From positions 1 through 51,336 of the forward strand of contig JAZQJI010000039.1 in assembly GCA_045541475.1 (NCBI GenBank): a stretch of 51,336 nucleotides of DNA, given 5' to 3'. The stretch is from RGIG3077 sp045541475 (GTDB lineage: Bacteria > Bacillota > Clostridia > Oscillospirales > Ruminococcaceae). Each line of letters opens with the position of its first letter. Position 1 is the stretch's first letter. Positions 35,132-44,140 of the stretch are shown piece by piece. A model generated the notes under the pieces. That model was not told the origin of the DNA, did no database searches, and saw nothing but the letters and a program-made list of their open reading frames with translations. Both the position numbers and the translations under genes were made by a program.

Positions 35132-37159
35132 TTACTTATTTGCACCAACGGTAGATTTTGACTTTGTGCCGTTAAGTGCATATTCAGCTTTGAGCTTTTT
35201 ATCGGCATTTATGCACAGATAAACGAGAATTGCAGCAAATACAGCTACTGCGATAAGTCCGGGAAGGAAGCCCTTTCCAAGTGCACCTGTTGTAACAAGT
35301 GTACCAATCTGGTATACAAGGTAACCAACTGAATAGCCAACACCAAGCTGAAGTCCGATGCCGCCCCAAAGCCACTTAGCACTCTTCATTTCAGCATTCA
35401 TAGCGCCGATTGCAGCAAAGCAGGGAGGTGTAAAGAGATTGAACATGAGATATGCAAGTGCAGCAACCTTTGTGATTGCAAATACCGCTGCGACATTTTC
35501 GCCTGCACCTTCCATAAGTGCAAGTTCTTCGGTATCAATAAGATTTTCAAGACCAACGAAGCAAACTGCCAATGTACCAACGACGTTTTCCTTAGCAATA
35601 AAGCCTGTAACGGCAGCTGCAGCGAGTTCCCATGAGAGAACGCCAACGATAGGAATGAGAAGGTATGCAAAAGGTCCGGCAATTGAAGCAAGAATTGATG
35701 AATCAGCAGTTTCAGCAACCTTAAGGCTCCAGTCAAATGTCTGCATTACCTGTACGGCAGTGTTGCAAAGAAGAATAATTGTTGTTGCCTTTACTATGTA
35801 AGACCAACCACGGCTGCACATTGTCTGTAAAGCACGCACAAGGCTGGGAGTTTTATATTCGGGAAGTTCAATAATAAAGAATGATTTTCTTGATTTATAG
35901 CCTGCAATTTTATTAACAAGAAGTGCGCCAAGGAAGATAAGTACAATACCCGAGAAATACATCAAGGGGCTTACCCACCAGTCATCTGCAAAGAATGCGC
36001 CTGCAAAAAGTGCAATTACGGGAAGCTTAGCGCCGCAGGGCATAAAGGGCGCAAGCATAGCAGTTGCTCTTCTTTCGCGCTCATTTCGGATTGTACGCGA
36101 AGCCATAACACCGGGGATAGCGCAGCCTGTTGTGATAACAAAAGGAATTACTGATTTACCTGATAGACCAACCTTCTTGAAAATGGGGTCAAGCACTACT
36201 GAAACACGTGCCATATATCCGCAATCTTCAAGCAAAGCAATGAGGAAATACATTACCATTACAAGCGGCAGGAAGCCAACAACTGCGATAACACCGCCGA
36301 TAACGCCATCAACGAGCAAAGCGGAAACTAAGGGATTTGCATCTTCGACAAGGCCGCCGACCCAACCCTGAAAGCTTTCAAGCCATGCAACGAGTGTATC
36401 TGCAAGGAAAGGACCAACCCAATACTGCGAAATCATGAGAACAAGAGTCATAACAACGGCAAAAATCGGAATACCAAGCCACTTGTTTGTAAGAATTGCA
36501 TCAATCTTATCCTGTGAATTTATATTTTTGGTTAAAACCTTACGGCTTTCAACATCTGCAACAATGCCGTTTACAAAAGCAAAACGCTTTCTGTCAGCTT
36601 CTTCAACAACCTTTTTGTCTGTAAGGTCGATATTGCCCTGAACGTAAGGCGCTTTTTGCATTGTATTGACATTTTCCGTAGCAGCCTTGATAAGCTCAGC
36701 AAGACCATCGGCAGAAGTTGAAACTGTATCTACAACGGGGCAACCGAGCTTTGCAGAAAGCTTTGCTGTATCAATTTTGGTATCTTTTTTCTTGTTGATA
36801 TCAGCTTTATTCAAAGCAACTACAACTGGAATACCAAGTTCGAGAAGCTGTGTTGTGAAGAAAAGGCTTCTGCTGAGGTTGGTAGCATCAACAATATTAA
36901 TGATAACATCAGGGTTTTCGTTTTTTACATAAGAGCTTGTGACACTTTCTTCAGAAGTAAACGGCGACATTGAGTATGCGCCGGGAAGGTCAACTGCAAT
37001 CAGCTCTTCACTTCCGCTGTAATAACTCTTTTTGATGGGGTGTTCTTTCTTTTCTACTGTAACGCCTGCCCAGTTGCCGACTTTTTCGTTACGGCCTGTA
37101 AGGGCGTTATACATAGTAGTTTTACCGCTGTTAGGATTACCTGTTAAAGCGATTCTCAT
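35132..37159 (-). CDS. feoB: ferrous iron transporter FeoB
   Basis: Imports Fe(II). 675 residues. The N-terminal G domain has G1 GNPNSGKTT near 7-15, G3 DLPGAYS and G4 NKAD. It is followed by a helical GDI region and a polytopic membrane part with two related gate repeats, including a GCAIPGVMASRT segment and SWELAAAAVTGFIAKE. Residue Ser in GNPNSGK instead of Val/Asn is seen in many clostridial FeoB. It has its own upstream operator copy. Confidence 0.96.
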   Translation of the reverse strand: MRIALTGNPNSGKTTMYNALTGRNEKVGNWAGVTVEKKEHPIKKSYYSGSEELIAVDLPGAYSMSPFTSEESVTSSYVKNENPDVIINIVDATNLSRSLFFTTQLLELGIPVVVALNKADINKKKDTKIDTAKLSAKLGCPVVDTVSTSADGLAELIKAATENVNTMQKAPYVQGNIDLTDKKVVEEADRKRFAFVNGIVADVESRKVLTKNINSQDKIDAILTNKWLGIPIFAVVMTLVLMISQYWVGPFLADTLVAWLESFQGWVGGLVEDANPLVSALLVDGVIGGVIAVVGFLPLVMVMYFLIALLEDCGYMARVSVVLDPIFKKVGLSGKSVIPFVITTGCAIPGVMASRTIRNERERRATAMLAPFMPCGAKLPVIALFAGAFFADDWWVSPLMYFSGIVLIFLGALLVNKIAGYKSRKSFFIIELPEYKTPSLVRALQTMCSRGWSYIVKATTIILLCNTAVQVMQTFDWSLKVAETADSSILASIAGPFAYLLIPIVGVLSWELAAAAVTGFIAKENVVGTLAVCFVGLENLIDTEELALMEGAGENVAAVFAITKVAALAYLMFNLFTPPCFAAIGAMNAEMKSAKWLWGGIGLQLGVGYSVGYLVYQIGTLVTTGALGKGFLPGLIAVAVFAAILVYLCINADKKLKAEYALNGTKSKSTVGANK

Positions 37160-37227
37160 TATAGGTTCCTCCCTTGAAGAAAACTTGGATTATAAATTTA
37201 TTTTACAGATTTACTGTTAAAATACCG

Positions 37228-37243
37228 GTTAGGCTCAGCTAAC
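37228..37243 (-). promoter_or_regulatory. iron-type operator before feoB (GTTAG-N6-CTAAC)
   Basis: Copy of the 16-base GTTAG-N6-CTAAC element, directly after a TATAGT -10-like sequence with TTGATT 16 bases further up on the minus strand. It could control feoB separately from feoA. Confidence 0.6.
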
Positions 37244-37256
37244 TATATGTCATAAT

Positions 37257-37282
37257 AAAAAGCAATCAAGCGATTACTTTTT
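37257..37282 (-). terminator. terminator or attenuator between feoA and feoB
   Basis: 11-bp stem AAAAAGTAATC / GATTGCTTTTT (one G-U pair) with a 4-base loop, ending in a T5 run on the minus strand, 15 bases after the feoA stop. Its 3' arm contains the TTGATT that may serve as the feoB -35. Confidence 0.65.
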
Positions 37283-37297
37283 ATCATATTCAAAAAA

Positions 37298-37513
37298 TCA
37301 AGCAATACTAATGGCTTCTGCAAGCTCATTATCAATAGTATATCTGCCGTCCTTGATTGAAACAACACAGCCGCCTTTGAGGTGGGAAATTACAGTAATC
37401 GGTTCGCCGCTGTAACAACCAAGAGAAAACAGAAAAGCATCAAGTTCTTCATCGTCAGTTTCAATCTGCTGAACGATGTATTCTTTTCCCTCTTCTGCAA
37501 GCTTTAAATTCAT
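37298..37513 (-). CDS. feoA: FeoA-type protein
   Basis: 71-residue SH3-like protein that supports FeoB. The ATG at 37511-37513 has AAGGAGG six bases upstream and is preferred over a frame nine codons longer. GCYSGEPITVISHLKGGCVVSIKDGRY shows the fold's strands; the C-terminus lacks cysteine or histidine motifs. Transcribed from a perfect consensus promoter with two operator copies in the leader. Confidence 0.88.
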   Translation of the reverse strand: MNLKLAEEGKEYIVQQIETDDEELDAFLFSLGCYSGEPITVISHLKGGCVVSIKDGRYTIDNELAEAISIA

Positions 37514-37544
37514 ACATACCTCCTTGTCATATTGCGCCAAGCCT

Positions 37545-37560
37545 GTTAGGTTCGGCTAAC
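37545..37560 (-). promoter_or_regulatory. iron-type operator, copy 2 before feoA
   Basis: GTTAGGTTCGGCTAAC, matching GTTAG-N6-CTAAC; it resembles DtxR/IdeR-type iron boxes in arm sequence. 31 bases before the feoA start. Confidence 0.6.
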
Positions 37561-37578
37561 TCGTGTACGATATGAAAG

Positions 37579-37594
37579 GTTAGCCCAAGCTAAC
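37579..37594 (-). promoter_or_regulatory. iron-type operator, copy 1 at the feoA transcription start
   Basis: GTTAGCCCAAGCTAAC with extra GG/CC outer pairs (37578-37595), placed 10 bases after the -10 so that a bound repressor would cover the transcription start. Confidence 0.65.
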
Positions 37595-37603
37595 CTATAT
37601 CAT

Positions 37604-37632
37604 ATTATACATACAACAAAACATTTTGTCAA
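37604..37632 (-). promoter_or_regulatory. promoter of feoA
   Basis: Minus-strand TTGACA (37627-37632), 17-base spacer, TATAAT (37604-37609): perfect consensus. Confidence 0.85.
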
Positions 37633-37732
37633 GCCATAATTGATAAAAAATGGCTCTATTTTCCAATTTTGTGATTTTCTCTTTCAAAAAAACACCATGC
37701 AAACAAAAATATATCAAATTTGCACAAATCAA

Positions 37733-38629
37733 TTAATGGTGGTGATGATGGTGATGATGCCCCGAATGAGAATTATGCTCAACATGGCAGTGTTCATCAA
37801 CGCAGGCTTCATCAGCATTTTCAAATTCAAGCGTTACATGGCTGATGTTATGCTCATTCAATTCTTCTCTTATCTGCTGTTTAAGCAAAGCCGAATCGGA
37901 TTGAGCAACTACGTGCATTGTTGCGTAATTATTAAAGCCGTCCATGCTCCACACATGAATATGATGGACGTTTATAACGCCTTCAATTTCAGAAACATGT
38001 TCCTTTATTTCTTCAACGCTTACACCATGTGGTGTCTTTTCCAAAAACAAATCCAATGCATCTTTAAGGTTATTAACTGCATTTACAAATATAAACAGCG
38101 CAACGGCAATTGACATAATCGGATCAAGTATGGAAATATCCGTAAAGCGCATAACAACCGCTCCGATAAGGACAACCGCCCAGCCTATTACATCTTCAAG
38201 CATATGAAGATTTACCGCTTTTTGATTAAGCGAGTCGCCTTCTCTTGTAACAAATGCTGCAATCAAATTAACGCACAAACCTATAATTGCAAAAATAATC
38301 ATTCCATTGTAATTAATCGGTTCAGGATTAACCACACGCTTAACAGCGTTAAATATTACCATTACCGAGCCAAAAAGCAGAATTAACGTTGTAATAACGC
38401 TGCCGATAACAGAGTATCTTGCATAGCCGTAAGTATAGTCGGCATCAGGTTGTTTTTTGCTCTTTCTCTCAAGAAAATATGATATACCGATGCTGAGTGC
38501 ATCGCCCATATCGTGAATAGAATCGGAAACGATAGCAATGCTGTTGCTAAAAGTTCCGCCGATAAACTCAAAAATCGAGAAAGAAAGATTGAGAATAAAC
38601 GCGATTAAAATGTTCTTTTCCGTTTTCAT
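37733..38629 (-). CDS. cation diffusion facilitator metal exporter with C-terminal His8
   Basis: Zn/Cd/Co-type proton-driven exporter of the CDF family. 298 residues: six membrane helices (metal-site pairs in SDSIHDMGD of helix 2 and HMLEDVIGW of helix 5), then the cytoplasmic ferredoxin-like domain with GVSVEEIKEHVSEIEGV and HHIHVWSMDG. The end is a metal-binding tail HNSHSG followed by eight consecutive histidines. It follows the ArsR/CadC-like regulator by 14 bases, so both respond to metal together. Confidence 0.94.
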   Translation of the reverse strand: MKTEKNILIAFILNLSFSIFEFIGGTFSNSIAIVSDSIHDMGDALSIGISYFLERKSKKQPDADYTYGYARYSVIGSVITTLILLFGSVMVIFNAVKRVVNPEPINYNGMIIFAIIGLCVNLIAAFVTREGDSLNQKAVNLHMLEDVIGWAVVLIGAVVMRFTDISILDPIMSIAVALFIFVNAVNNLKDALDLFLEKTPHGVSVEEIKEHVSEIEGVINVHHIHVWSMDGFNNYATMHVVAQSDSALLKQQIREELNEHNISHVTLEFENADEACVDEHCHVEHNSHSGHHHHHHHH

Positions 38630-38643
38630 AAAAATGCCCCCTT

Positions 38644-39006
38644 TTATATCTTGTGGCTAATGTGCGCCATACTTATATCAAAAATTTCGGAAATATGTTC
38701 ATCATCTAAAGAATAATATACTTCTTTGCCCCTTTTTTCGCACTTTACCATTGAGCACTCTCTCATTTTGCTCAACTGATGAGAAATTGATGATTTTGTC
38801 ATGGACATTACATTTGCAAGGTCGCACACACACATTTCGTGCTGTTTTAATGCAAACAGTATTTTGCACCTTGTTTTATCACCGATGATTTTGTAGAAAT
38901 TTGCAAGCTTTGTTACAATTTCATCATTGGGCATTTGTGATATGGTTTGTTCTACCAACTCATGATTGATAGAGTTGCAATCGCAGATAAATTCATTTCT
39001 TGACAT
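38644..39006 (-). CDS. ArsR/SmtB-family metal-sensing repressor, CadC/CzrA-like
   Basis: 120 residues, winged helix with SKSSISHQLSKM-type recognition helix (TKSSISHQLSKM, 70-81). Two metal sites are visible. The alpha-3N type uses Cys8, Cys10, Cys59 and Cys61 (EMCVCDL), as in CadC. The alpha-5 type has Asp102-x-His104 and His115-x-x-His118, as in CzrA/SmtB. It probably derepresses itself and the CDF exporter in excess Zn, Cd or Pb. Two TTGAA-TTCAA-type inverted repeats stand in its promoter. Confidence 0.9.
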   Translation of the reverse strand: MSRNEFICDCNSINHELVEQTISQMPNDEIVTKLANFYKIIGDKTRCKILFALKQHEMCVCDLANVMSMTKSSISHQLSKMRECSMVKCEKRGKEVYYSLDDEHISEIFDISMAHISHKI

Positions 39007-39025
39007 GATATCAGCCTCCCTCTTT

Positions 39026-39045
39026 AGTTGAATATCTGTTCAACT
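39026..39045 (-). promoter_or_regulatory. ArsR-type operator 1
   Basis: AGTTGAA-N6-TTCAACT, perfect 7-bp arms, starting 6 bases after the -10 and covering the start of transcription. Confidence 0.65.
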
Positions 39046-39051
39046 GTATAT

Positions 39052-39081
39052 ATTATAGTTGAATACATACTCAATTGTCAA
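39052..39081 (-). promoter_or_regulatory. promoter of the arsR-CDF operon with operator 2 in the spacer
   Basis: Minus-strand TTGACA (39076-39081), 18-base spacer, TATAAT (39052-39057). A second inverted repeat, TTGAATACATACTCAA (39059-39074), fills the spacer. Confidence 0.75.
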
Positions 39082-39105
39082 GTGCTTTTATAAAAATCGC
39101 TTTTC

Positions 39106-39134
39106 TTGACAAATATGTACTAAAATGTTACAAT
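39106..39134 (+). promoter_or_regulatory. promoter of the 781-residue membrane protein gene
   Basis: TTGACA (39106-39111), 17-base spacer, TACAAT (39129-39134), 43 bases before the GTG start. Divergent from the metal operon. Confidence 0.75.
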
Positions 39135-39176
39135 ATTTTTCGGTAATATTTATCAAAATAGAGGAGTGTTATTTTA

Positions 39177-41522
39177 GTGCCGGGGTATGTAATAACATCT
39201 GTTGCGGTAAACCTAATTTTAGGTTTACTTATGCAGCTTTATATGCGCAACAAGAATAAAGAAAACGAAGACAATGCAACAAAGCTTAAACTAAGCTATT
39301 ACCTTAATTTCTTTATAATCACCATTGCGCAGATTATACTTATTTTGTTGATTACGCAGGTATCAAGTCAAAATACAATTTACAACAAGCTTTTTACTGA
39401 TTACGGTTTCAGCGTATTTTTATTTATTCTTATAACTTCGCTTGGCGGAGCATTGGGCTGGTTTTTGCCAAAGGAATATGCAAGTAAAACTCCGCAATCT
39501 GCTAAGTTTTTCAAAAACGTTTCAATTTGCGCCGTTGCAGTTTTGCTGATTGAAGTGCTTGTGTTTAACGGTGTTTGCTTTAACTCCAACCCTCGTGATA
39601 CGCAAATTCCGCTTGAGAGCATTAATTACAATAAATCATACATAACCGAGCACGGAGCAATTATCGAAAACACGAGTTCGGCAACAATTGTTGGCGAGGG
39701 AACGAATGTTAATTCGGTAAAGCTAAAATTTTCAGGCGAGGATACATCATTTATAGCAACTGTTTTAATAAAAGACGACAATAATACCGTTGATTCTAAA
39801 AGCGTTGCTCAAAGCACGCTTAACTGCCGGAACGGATACGCTGAATTATCCATATCTCCTTATGGTACTTTGCACGAGGTAAAATTAAGCTTTACCGGTG
39901 TTGATGGTACTGTATATCTTGAAGATGTTGTTTTAAGTTCATCAAAAACATTCAATTTCAACAATTTCAGGTTTTTATTATTGCTGTTCATCTGCGCAAT
40001 TATCTGTGCAATCGACGCTTATTCACTGATGAGAATAAAGTACAACCCAAAAAGCGTACCACAGAATGTACTTATATGGCTGCTTTGTGCGTTTGTGATA
40101 ATGCACATAGGGATTTTCAAGGATTATTCATCAGAAAAGGCGCATCTGAAAAAAGAATACCCAGTTGATATAATTGCATACGAAGACCCATTTACGCAGA
40201 CCTTTGACGCATTCCAAAAGGGTCAGCTTCATCTTGATGTTAAGGTTGAAGAAAACCTTTTAGCACTTGAAGACCCTTACGAAGTAGGATTGCGAAAGGA
40301 AGCTAACTATCTTTGGGACAGAGCATATTACAATGGCAAGTATTATTCATATTTCGGCGTAGCGCCCGTAATTACTTTCTGGTATCCATATTATCACGCA
40401 ACGGGTTATTTGCCGACAACAAATACGGCAATACTTACTATATCAATATTTTCGATTATTGCTCTATTCGGTGCACTGCTTGAATTTATACGCAGATACT
40501 GCCCGAAGGTAAGCTTTATAACATTGCTGTTTTCTCTATTAGGTTCGGTATTTACCTACGGCGGTGTGCTATCGCTGTATACAGCCGATGCTTATTATGT
40601 ACCATTTGCATTTGGTGCGTGTTACCTGCTGTTTACATTTTGGTTTGCGCTTGCATCAACAAGAGTTAAAAACGATATAATCCGCGTGCTTTTGCTGTTT
40701 TTATCAGGATTATTCTTTATTCTGACTGTTGGTTCACGTCCATCAATAGCAGTTGGTGCAGTTTTAATCATACCTGCGCTTATTTCTATGCTGACGTCGA
40801 AGAATTATGGCAAAATCATCAAGCTTGCAGGCGTTTTAGGTTTCGTTCTGCCGATTTTACTCGGCGGCGGTGCTTTGATGAAATACAACGAAGCAAGATT
40901 TGGCTCGCCGTTTGATTTCGGCATGGCATATCAGCTTACAGTATGTAATGTAAGCTTAAAGGAAGTTGAGTTATCACAATTACCCGCGGCGCTTTATCAC
41001 TATATTTTTTGCCAGCCCAATTTCTCCAACGATTTCCCCTACTTAACTGCAAAAGTTATTAATTTTGCAAATTACGGTCAGTACAGCTATATCGAATACG
41101 GCTTTGGTATTTTGTCATACGCACCTATATTATTAGGAATACTTATGCTGCCTTTAGTGCTAAGACGCAAGGGTTGCAGCCTTGAAAAGAAAACTGTTTA
41201 CATATCTGCTGTGATTGTTTGCATAATTGTAGCTTTGGTTGATTTCTGTTTAGGCGGATACAATATCAGATACATAAGTGACATAGCAATACCCGCAACA
41301 ATTGTTGGCGTGCTTGCAATTTCGGAAGCGCTTGCCGCCGCTCATGATTATGAACGTTTTGCGGTTATCCGCAGACCTGCTACAATTGCTGTTTCAATTG
41401 CATTTATCCAACCGATTATACTTATGCTGCTTTATATGTGCAATTATCCTCAAACGGTGTATAATATCGAAAACCCGTGGATTTATCAGGCATTAAAGGA
41501 TTTAATCGTATTTTGGCGATAA
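39177..41522 (+). CDS. large polytopic membrane protein, GT-C glycosyltransferase-like
   Basis: 781 residues, GTG start with GAGGAG ten bases upstream. Four N-terminal helices come first, then an extracytoplasmic beta-rich domain (about 140-260). After one more pair of helices comes a loop with ALEDPYEVGLRKEANYLWDRAYYNGKYY-type sequence, then about nine helices. Acidic residues in a first long outer loop and the helix-rich plan recall GT-C transferases that use lipid-linked sugars, but I do not see a diagnostic DxD or name a family. Single-gene unit with its own promoter and terminator; its neighbour is a surface-acylation operon. Confidence 0.65.
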   Translation: MPGYVITSVAVNLILGLLMQLYMRNKNKENEDNATKLKLSYYLNFFIITIAQIILILLITQVSSQNTIYNKLFTDYGFSVFLFILITSLGGALGWFLPKEYASKTPQSAKFFKNVSICAVAVLLIEVLVFNGVCFNSNPRDTQIPLESINYNKSYITEHGAIIENTSSATIVGEGTNVNSVKLKFSGEDTSFIATVLIKDDNNTVDSKSVAQSTLNCRNGYAELSISPYGTLHEVKLSFTGVDGTVYLEDVVLSSSKTFNFNNFRFLLLLFICAIICAIDAYSLMRIKYNPKSVPQNVLIWLLCAFVIMHIGIFKDYSSEKAHLKKEYPVDIIAYEDPFTQTFDAFQKGQLHLDVKVEENLLALEDPYEVGLRKEANYLWDRAYYNGKYYSYFGVAPVITFWYPYYHATGYLPTTNTAILTISIFSIIALFGALLEFIRRYCPKVSFITLLFSLLGSVFTYGGVLSLYTADAYYVPFAFGACYLLFTFWFALASTRVKNDIIRVLLLFLSGLFFILTVGSRPSIAVGAVLIIPALISMLTSKNYGKIIKLAGVLGFVLPILLGGGALMKYNEARFGSPFDFGMAYQLTVCNVSLKEVELSQLPAALYHYIFCQPNFSNDFPYLTAKVINFANYGQYSYIEYGFGILSYAPILLGILMLPLVLRRKGCSLEKKTVYISAVIVCIIVALVDFCLGGYNIRYISDIAIPATIVGVLAISEALAAAHDYERFAVIRRPATIAVSIAFIQPIILMLLYMCNYPQTVYNIENPWIYQALKDLIVFWR

Positions 41523-41540
41523 TGTTTAACAGCAAAAAGA

Positions 41541-41574
41541 AAGTACCGAATCTGTTTAGATTCGGTACTTTTTT
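41541..41574. terminator. bidirectional terminator between convergent genes
   Basis: 13-bp perfect stem AAGTACCGAATCT / AGATTCGGTACTT with a 4-base loop and T runs on both sides. It ends the 781-residue gene (plus) and the DHHW gene (minus). Confidence 0.9.
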
Positions 41575-41587
41575 GTGCAGCACATTA

Positions 41588-42694
41588 CTAATAAATACCC
41601 GATATCGCCGTATCGGTATCAAGCGTATTAAGGTTAAAGCAAAAGAATATATCCGTAGCGTTAAAGCTTTCGGCGGCGTTTGTCACGCCGTTACGGTAGT
41701 ATCTTGTATCCAGCACGATTGTTTTTTCGTAGTGATTGATAAGAAAAGGCACAAGACAGTTTGCATAACTATCCTTAACTACAAGCAGCACTTTGCCGTT
41801 TTTTACATTTTCGTTATCAATAACAATCTGCGGTTGATTTGAATTTAAAAAGTATGAGTATTTATCCTTTTTATCAAGATAACTTTCCGCGTACAAATCG
41901 CCCGTGCCGCTTGCGTAAGTAACGGTAATCCCGTTCATATCCTGCTTATATGCCTTAATTTCATCCGGAGTTTGAAAAGCAGTTAACGCTTTTGAGTAGG
42001 TTGTGCCGTAAAAATCATCAGATACGGTTGTTATATCAAAAAACTCTTTTTCCAACGGTTCGATATTCATGGCAATGCAATATTGCTGATATGCCAAAAA
42101 TGCAGCGTCGGTTGTCCAGTGGTGGTCGGTTTTGTAGAAAAGCTGTGTTTTGTCCTTATTATCTTCAAACACATTCCACATATCAATACAGTTCATGCCG
42201 CAATTTTCGTAAATATAATCGCACACATCATGCTGAGAGGTTTTAAAGCTGACATTGGGCGGCAAAACCTCATCATAAATGCTTACAGCGGTAGGCACAA
42301 GCATAATTGCACAATCAGCATTTACATTATCGGCAATTTTGCGGAATTTTCCTGTTATTTGCTCAGTATTCTTCGGTTCGTTATATGTTTCAATAATCCA
42401 ATTATCATCGCAGACATATATCCCGTTATATTCTGACTTTCCAAGCGTTTTTTGCGTTAAAGCATACACACGCATAAAGCCGCCGCGCAAAACAACCTGG
42501 TCGGTTAAGTATTTGTTAATATCCTGCTGAAAATTGCCATTTATTACTGATTTTGCATCAATTGACGGCAATTGCTGCAAAATACGGTTTTCCTCCTCGG
42601 AAAACTCTTTATCGGGCAGTATAATTGTCAATATACCGCCAAGCGAAAATACAACAAGACAAAAAACGCACAGTATTTTTTTCATTATATTCAT
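41588..42694 (-). CDS. DHHW-family protein, AlgJ/AlgX-like (probable O-acetyltransfer partner)
   Basis: 368 residues; an N-terminal membrane anchor or signal (about 5-25), then an extracytoplasmic SGNH-hydrolase-like domain. The name-giving motif TDHHWT is near residue 190, and VVKDSYANCLVPFL near the C-terminus would carry the catalytic Ser (KDSYAN). In alginate acetylation such proteins take acetyl groups handed over by an MBOAT protein; the MBOAT gene is next to it. Start at 42694 or three codons later. Confidence 0.85.
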   Translation of the reverse strand: MNIMKKILCVFCLVVFSLGGILTIILPDKEFSEEENRILQQLPSIDAKSVINGNFQQDINKYLTDQVVLRGGFMRVYALTQKTLGKSEYNGIYVCDDNWIIETYNEPKNTEQITGKFRKIADNVNADCAIMLVPTAVSIYDEVLPPNVSFKTSQHDVCDYIYENCGMNCIDMWNVFEDNKDKTQLFYKTDHHWTTDAAFLAYQQYCIAMNIEPLEKEFFDITTVSDDFYGTTYSKALTAFQTPDEIKAYKQDMNGITVTYASGTGDLYAESYLDKKDKYSYFLNSNQPQIVIDNENVKNGKVLLVVKDSYANCLVPFLINHYEKTIVLDTRYYRNGVTNAAESFNATDIFFCFNLNTLDTDTAISGIY

Positions 42695-42716
42695 TATTCT
42701 ATATACCTAATTATTG

Positions 42717-44111
42717 TTAAAATCTGAAATACAAAAACGGATTGTAGCTATCGGCAACAAGCATAGAAACGCAAACCACAACAAGCACAGCGGCGGCAAC
42801 GCAACCTACTGCACCCATTACATTGCAGAAAAGCGTATTTTTCTGTACTTTCTGTTTTATGTAAGGATATATCGGAACAGAAAGCAAAATGCCGATAAGA
42901 ATTATTGAAAGGTAATTGTTTATCTGATAAAGAAACTCGGACGAGGCAATACCTTGAGATCCGAAAAGCTGCATTGCATAAGCTTTAAGCTTGCTCATAT
43001 CTTCAATAGCAAAAATCATCCAGCCGATAAGCACTAAGAATATTGAGTAGATATGCCTTAATATAATCGGCAGTTTTTCAGGCAGTTTTGTCAGCTTTTC
43101 TATTGACAATATAACGCCGAAATAAACGCCCCAAAGCAAAAAATTCCATGAAGCGCCGTGCCAGAAGCCTGTAAGCGCCCATACAATCATAAGGTTTAGA
43201 ATTTGTCTTGCCTTGCCCTTGCGGTTGCCGCCCAAGGATATGTAAACATAATCTCTGAACCAAACCGAAAGCGACATGTGCCATCTGCGCCAAAAATCGC
43301 TTATGCTTTGACATATATAAGGATAATTGAAATTTTCCGGAAAATTAAACCCAATCATTTTACCCATGCCGATAGCCATATCGCTGTAACCTGAAAAATC
43401 GAAATAAATCTGCAAAGAAAACGCAATCAATCCAAGCCATGCCAATGCGGCACTGCGGCTTTCGGCGGCATAAACATAATCCCACAGCGAGCCTATCTGA
43501 TTTGCGATTAAAACCTTTTTGAAAAGTCCGAACAGAAACCTTGTCATGCCGCTGCTAAAATCATCAAATGTAACTTTGCGCTCGCAAAGCTCTTTTGAGA
43601 TATCCTGATAGCGAACTATCGGGCCTGCAACAAGTTGAGGAAACATACAGACATAGGTCATATAATCTATAAAATTATGCTCTGCCTTAACGTCCTTGCG
43701 GTAAACATCAATACTGTAGCTCATTGTTTGGAATGTAAAAAAGCTTATTCCTAAGGGCAGTTCAATTTCCGGATTGGTTATATTTAAGGAAAAAACAGTA
43801 TTCAGTGTATCAATAAACAAGCCTGCGTACTTAAAAATGCCCATAAGACTTAAGTTGACAATTATCGAAATGCACAAAAACACTCTTTGTTTTGCCCGTT
43901 GACCTTCAAAGTGTTCAAGCGCACGGCCGTTTACATAATCGACAACGGACGAAATAAGCAAAAGTGTTATGTATATCGGTTCGCCCCATGCGTAAAACAC
44001 AAGGCTAAATATAAGAAGTATTATATTACGAAATTTTTGGGGACTTAAGAAATAAGTCCCCAAAAACAACGGAAAAAAGTAAAATAAAAAAGGTATATCG
44101 GAAAAAACCAT
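42717..44111 (-). CDS. MBOAT-family O-acyltransferase, AlgI/DltB-like
   Basis: 464 residues with about eleven membrane helices. The MBOAT histidine is in LTGFWHGASWNF near residue 318, and FPQLVAGPIVRY and DFWRRWHMSLSVWFRDYVYISLGG are family signatures. It moves acyl (probably acetyl) groups across the membrane to the DHHW protein for transfer to a surface polysaccharide. The target is unknown. The ribosome site is GAGGAA. Confidence 0.92.
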   Translation of the reverse strand: MVFSDIPFLFYFFPLFLGTYFLSPQKFRNIILLIFSLVFYAWGEPIYITLLLISSVVDYVNGRALEHFEGQRAKQRVFLCISIIVNLSLMGIFKYAGLFIDTLNTVFSLNITNPEIELPLGISFFTFQTMSYSIDVYRKDVKAEHNFIDYMTYVCMFPQLVAGPIVRYQDISKELCERKVTFDDFSSGMTRFLFGLFKKVLIANQIGSLWDYVYAAESRSAALAWLGLIAFSLQIYFDFSGYSDMAIGMGKMIGFNFPENFNYPYICQSISDFWRRWHMSLSVWFRDYVYISLGGNRKGKARQILNLMIVWALTGFWHGASWNFLLWGVYFGVILSIEKLTKLPEKLPIILRHIYSIFLVLIGWMIFAIEDMSKLKAYAMQLFGSQGIASSEFLYQINNYLSIILIGILLSVPIYPYIKQKVQKNTLFCNVMGAVGCVAAAVLVVVCVSMLVADSYNPFLYFRF

Positions 44112-44140
44112 TAAAATTCCTCTTTAACTAATATACTGAA

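Noticed and set aside
37545..37595. GTTAG/CTAAC repeats as terminator hairpins
   Set aside because: Arms are only 5-6 bp, no T run follows, and they lie downstream of a perfect promoter in the direction of feoA.
37733..37765. Run of eight histidine codons as a possible cloning tag
   Set aside because: It is preceded by a natural His-rich HNSHSG segment, common in CDF exporters, and codes at the true C-terminus of a chromosomal gene.
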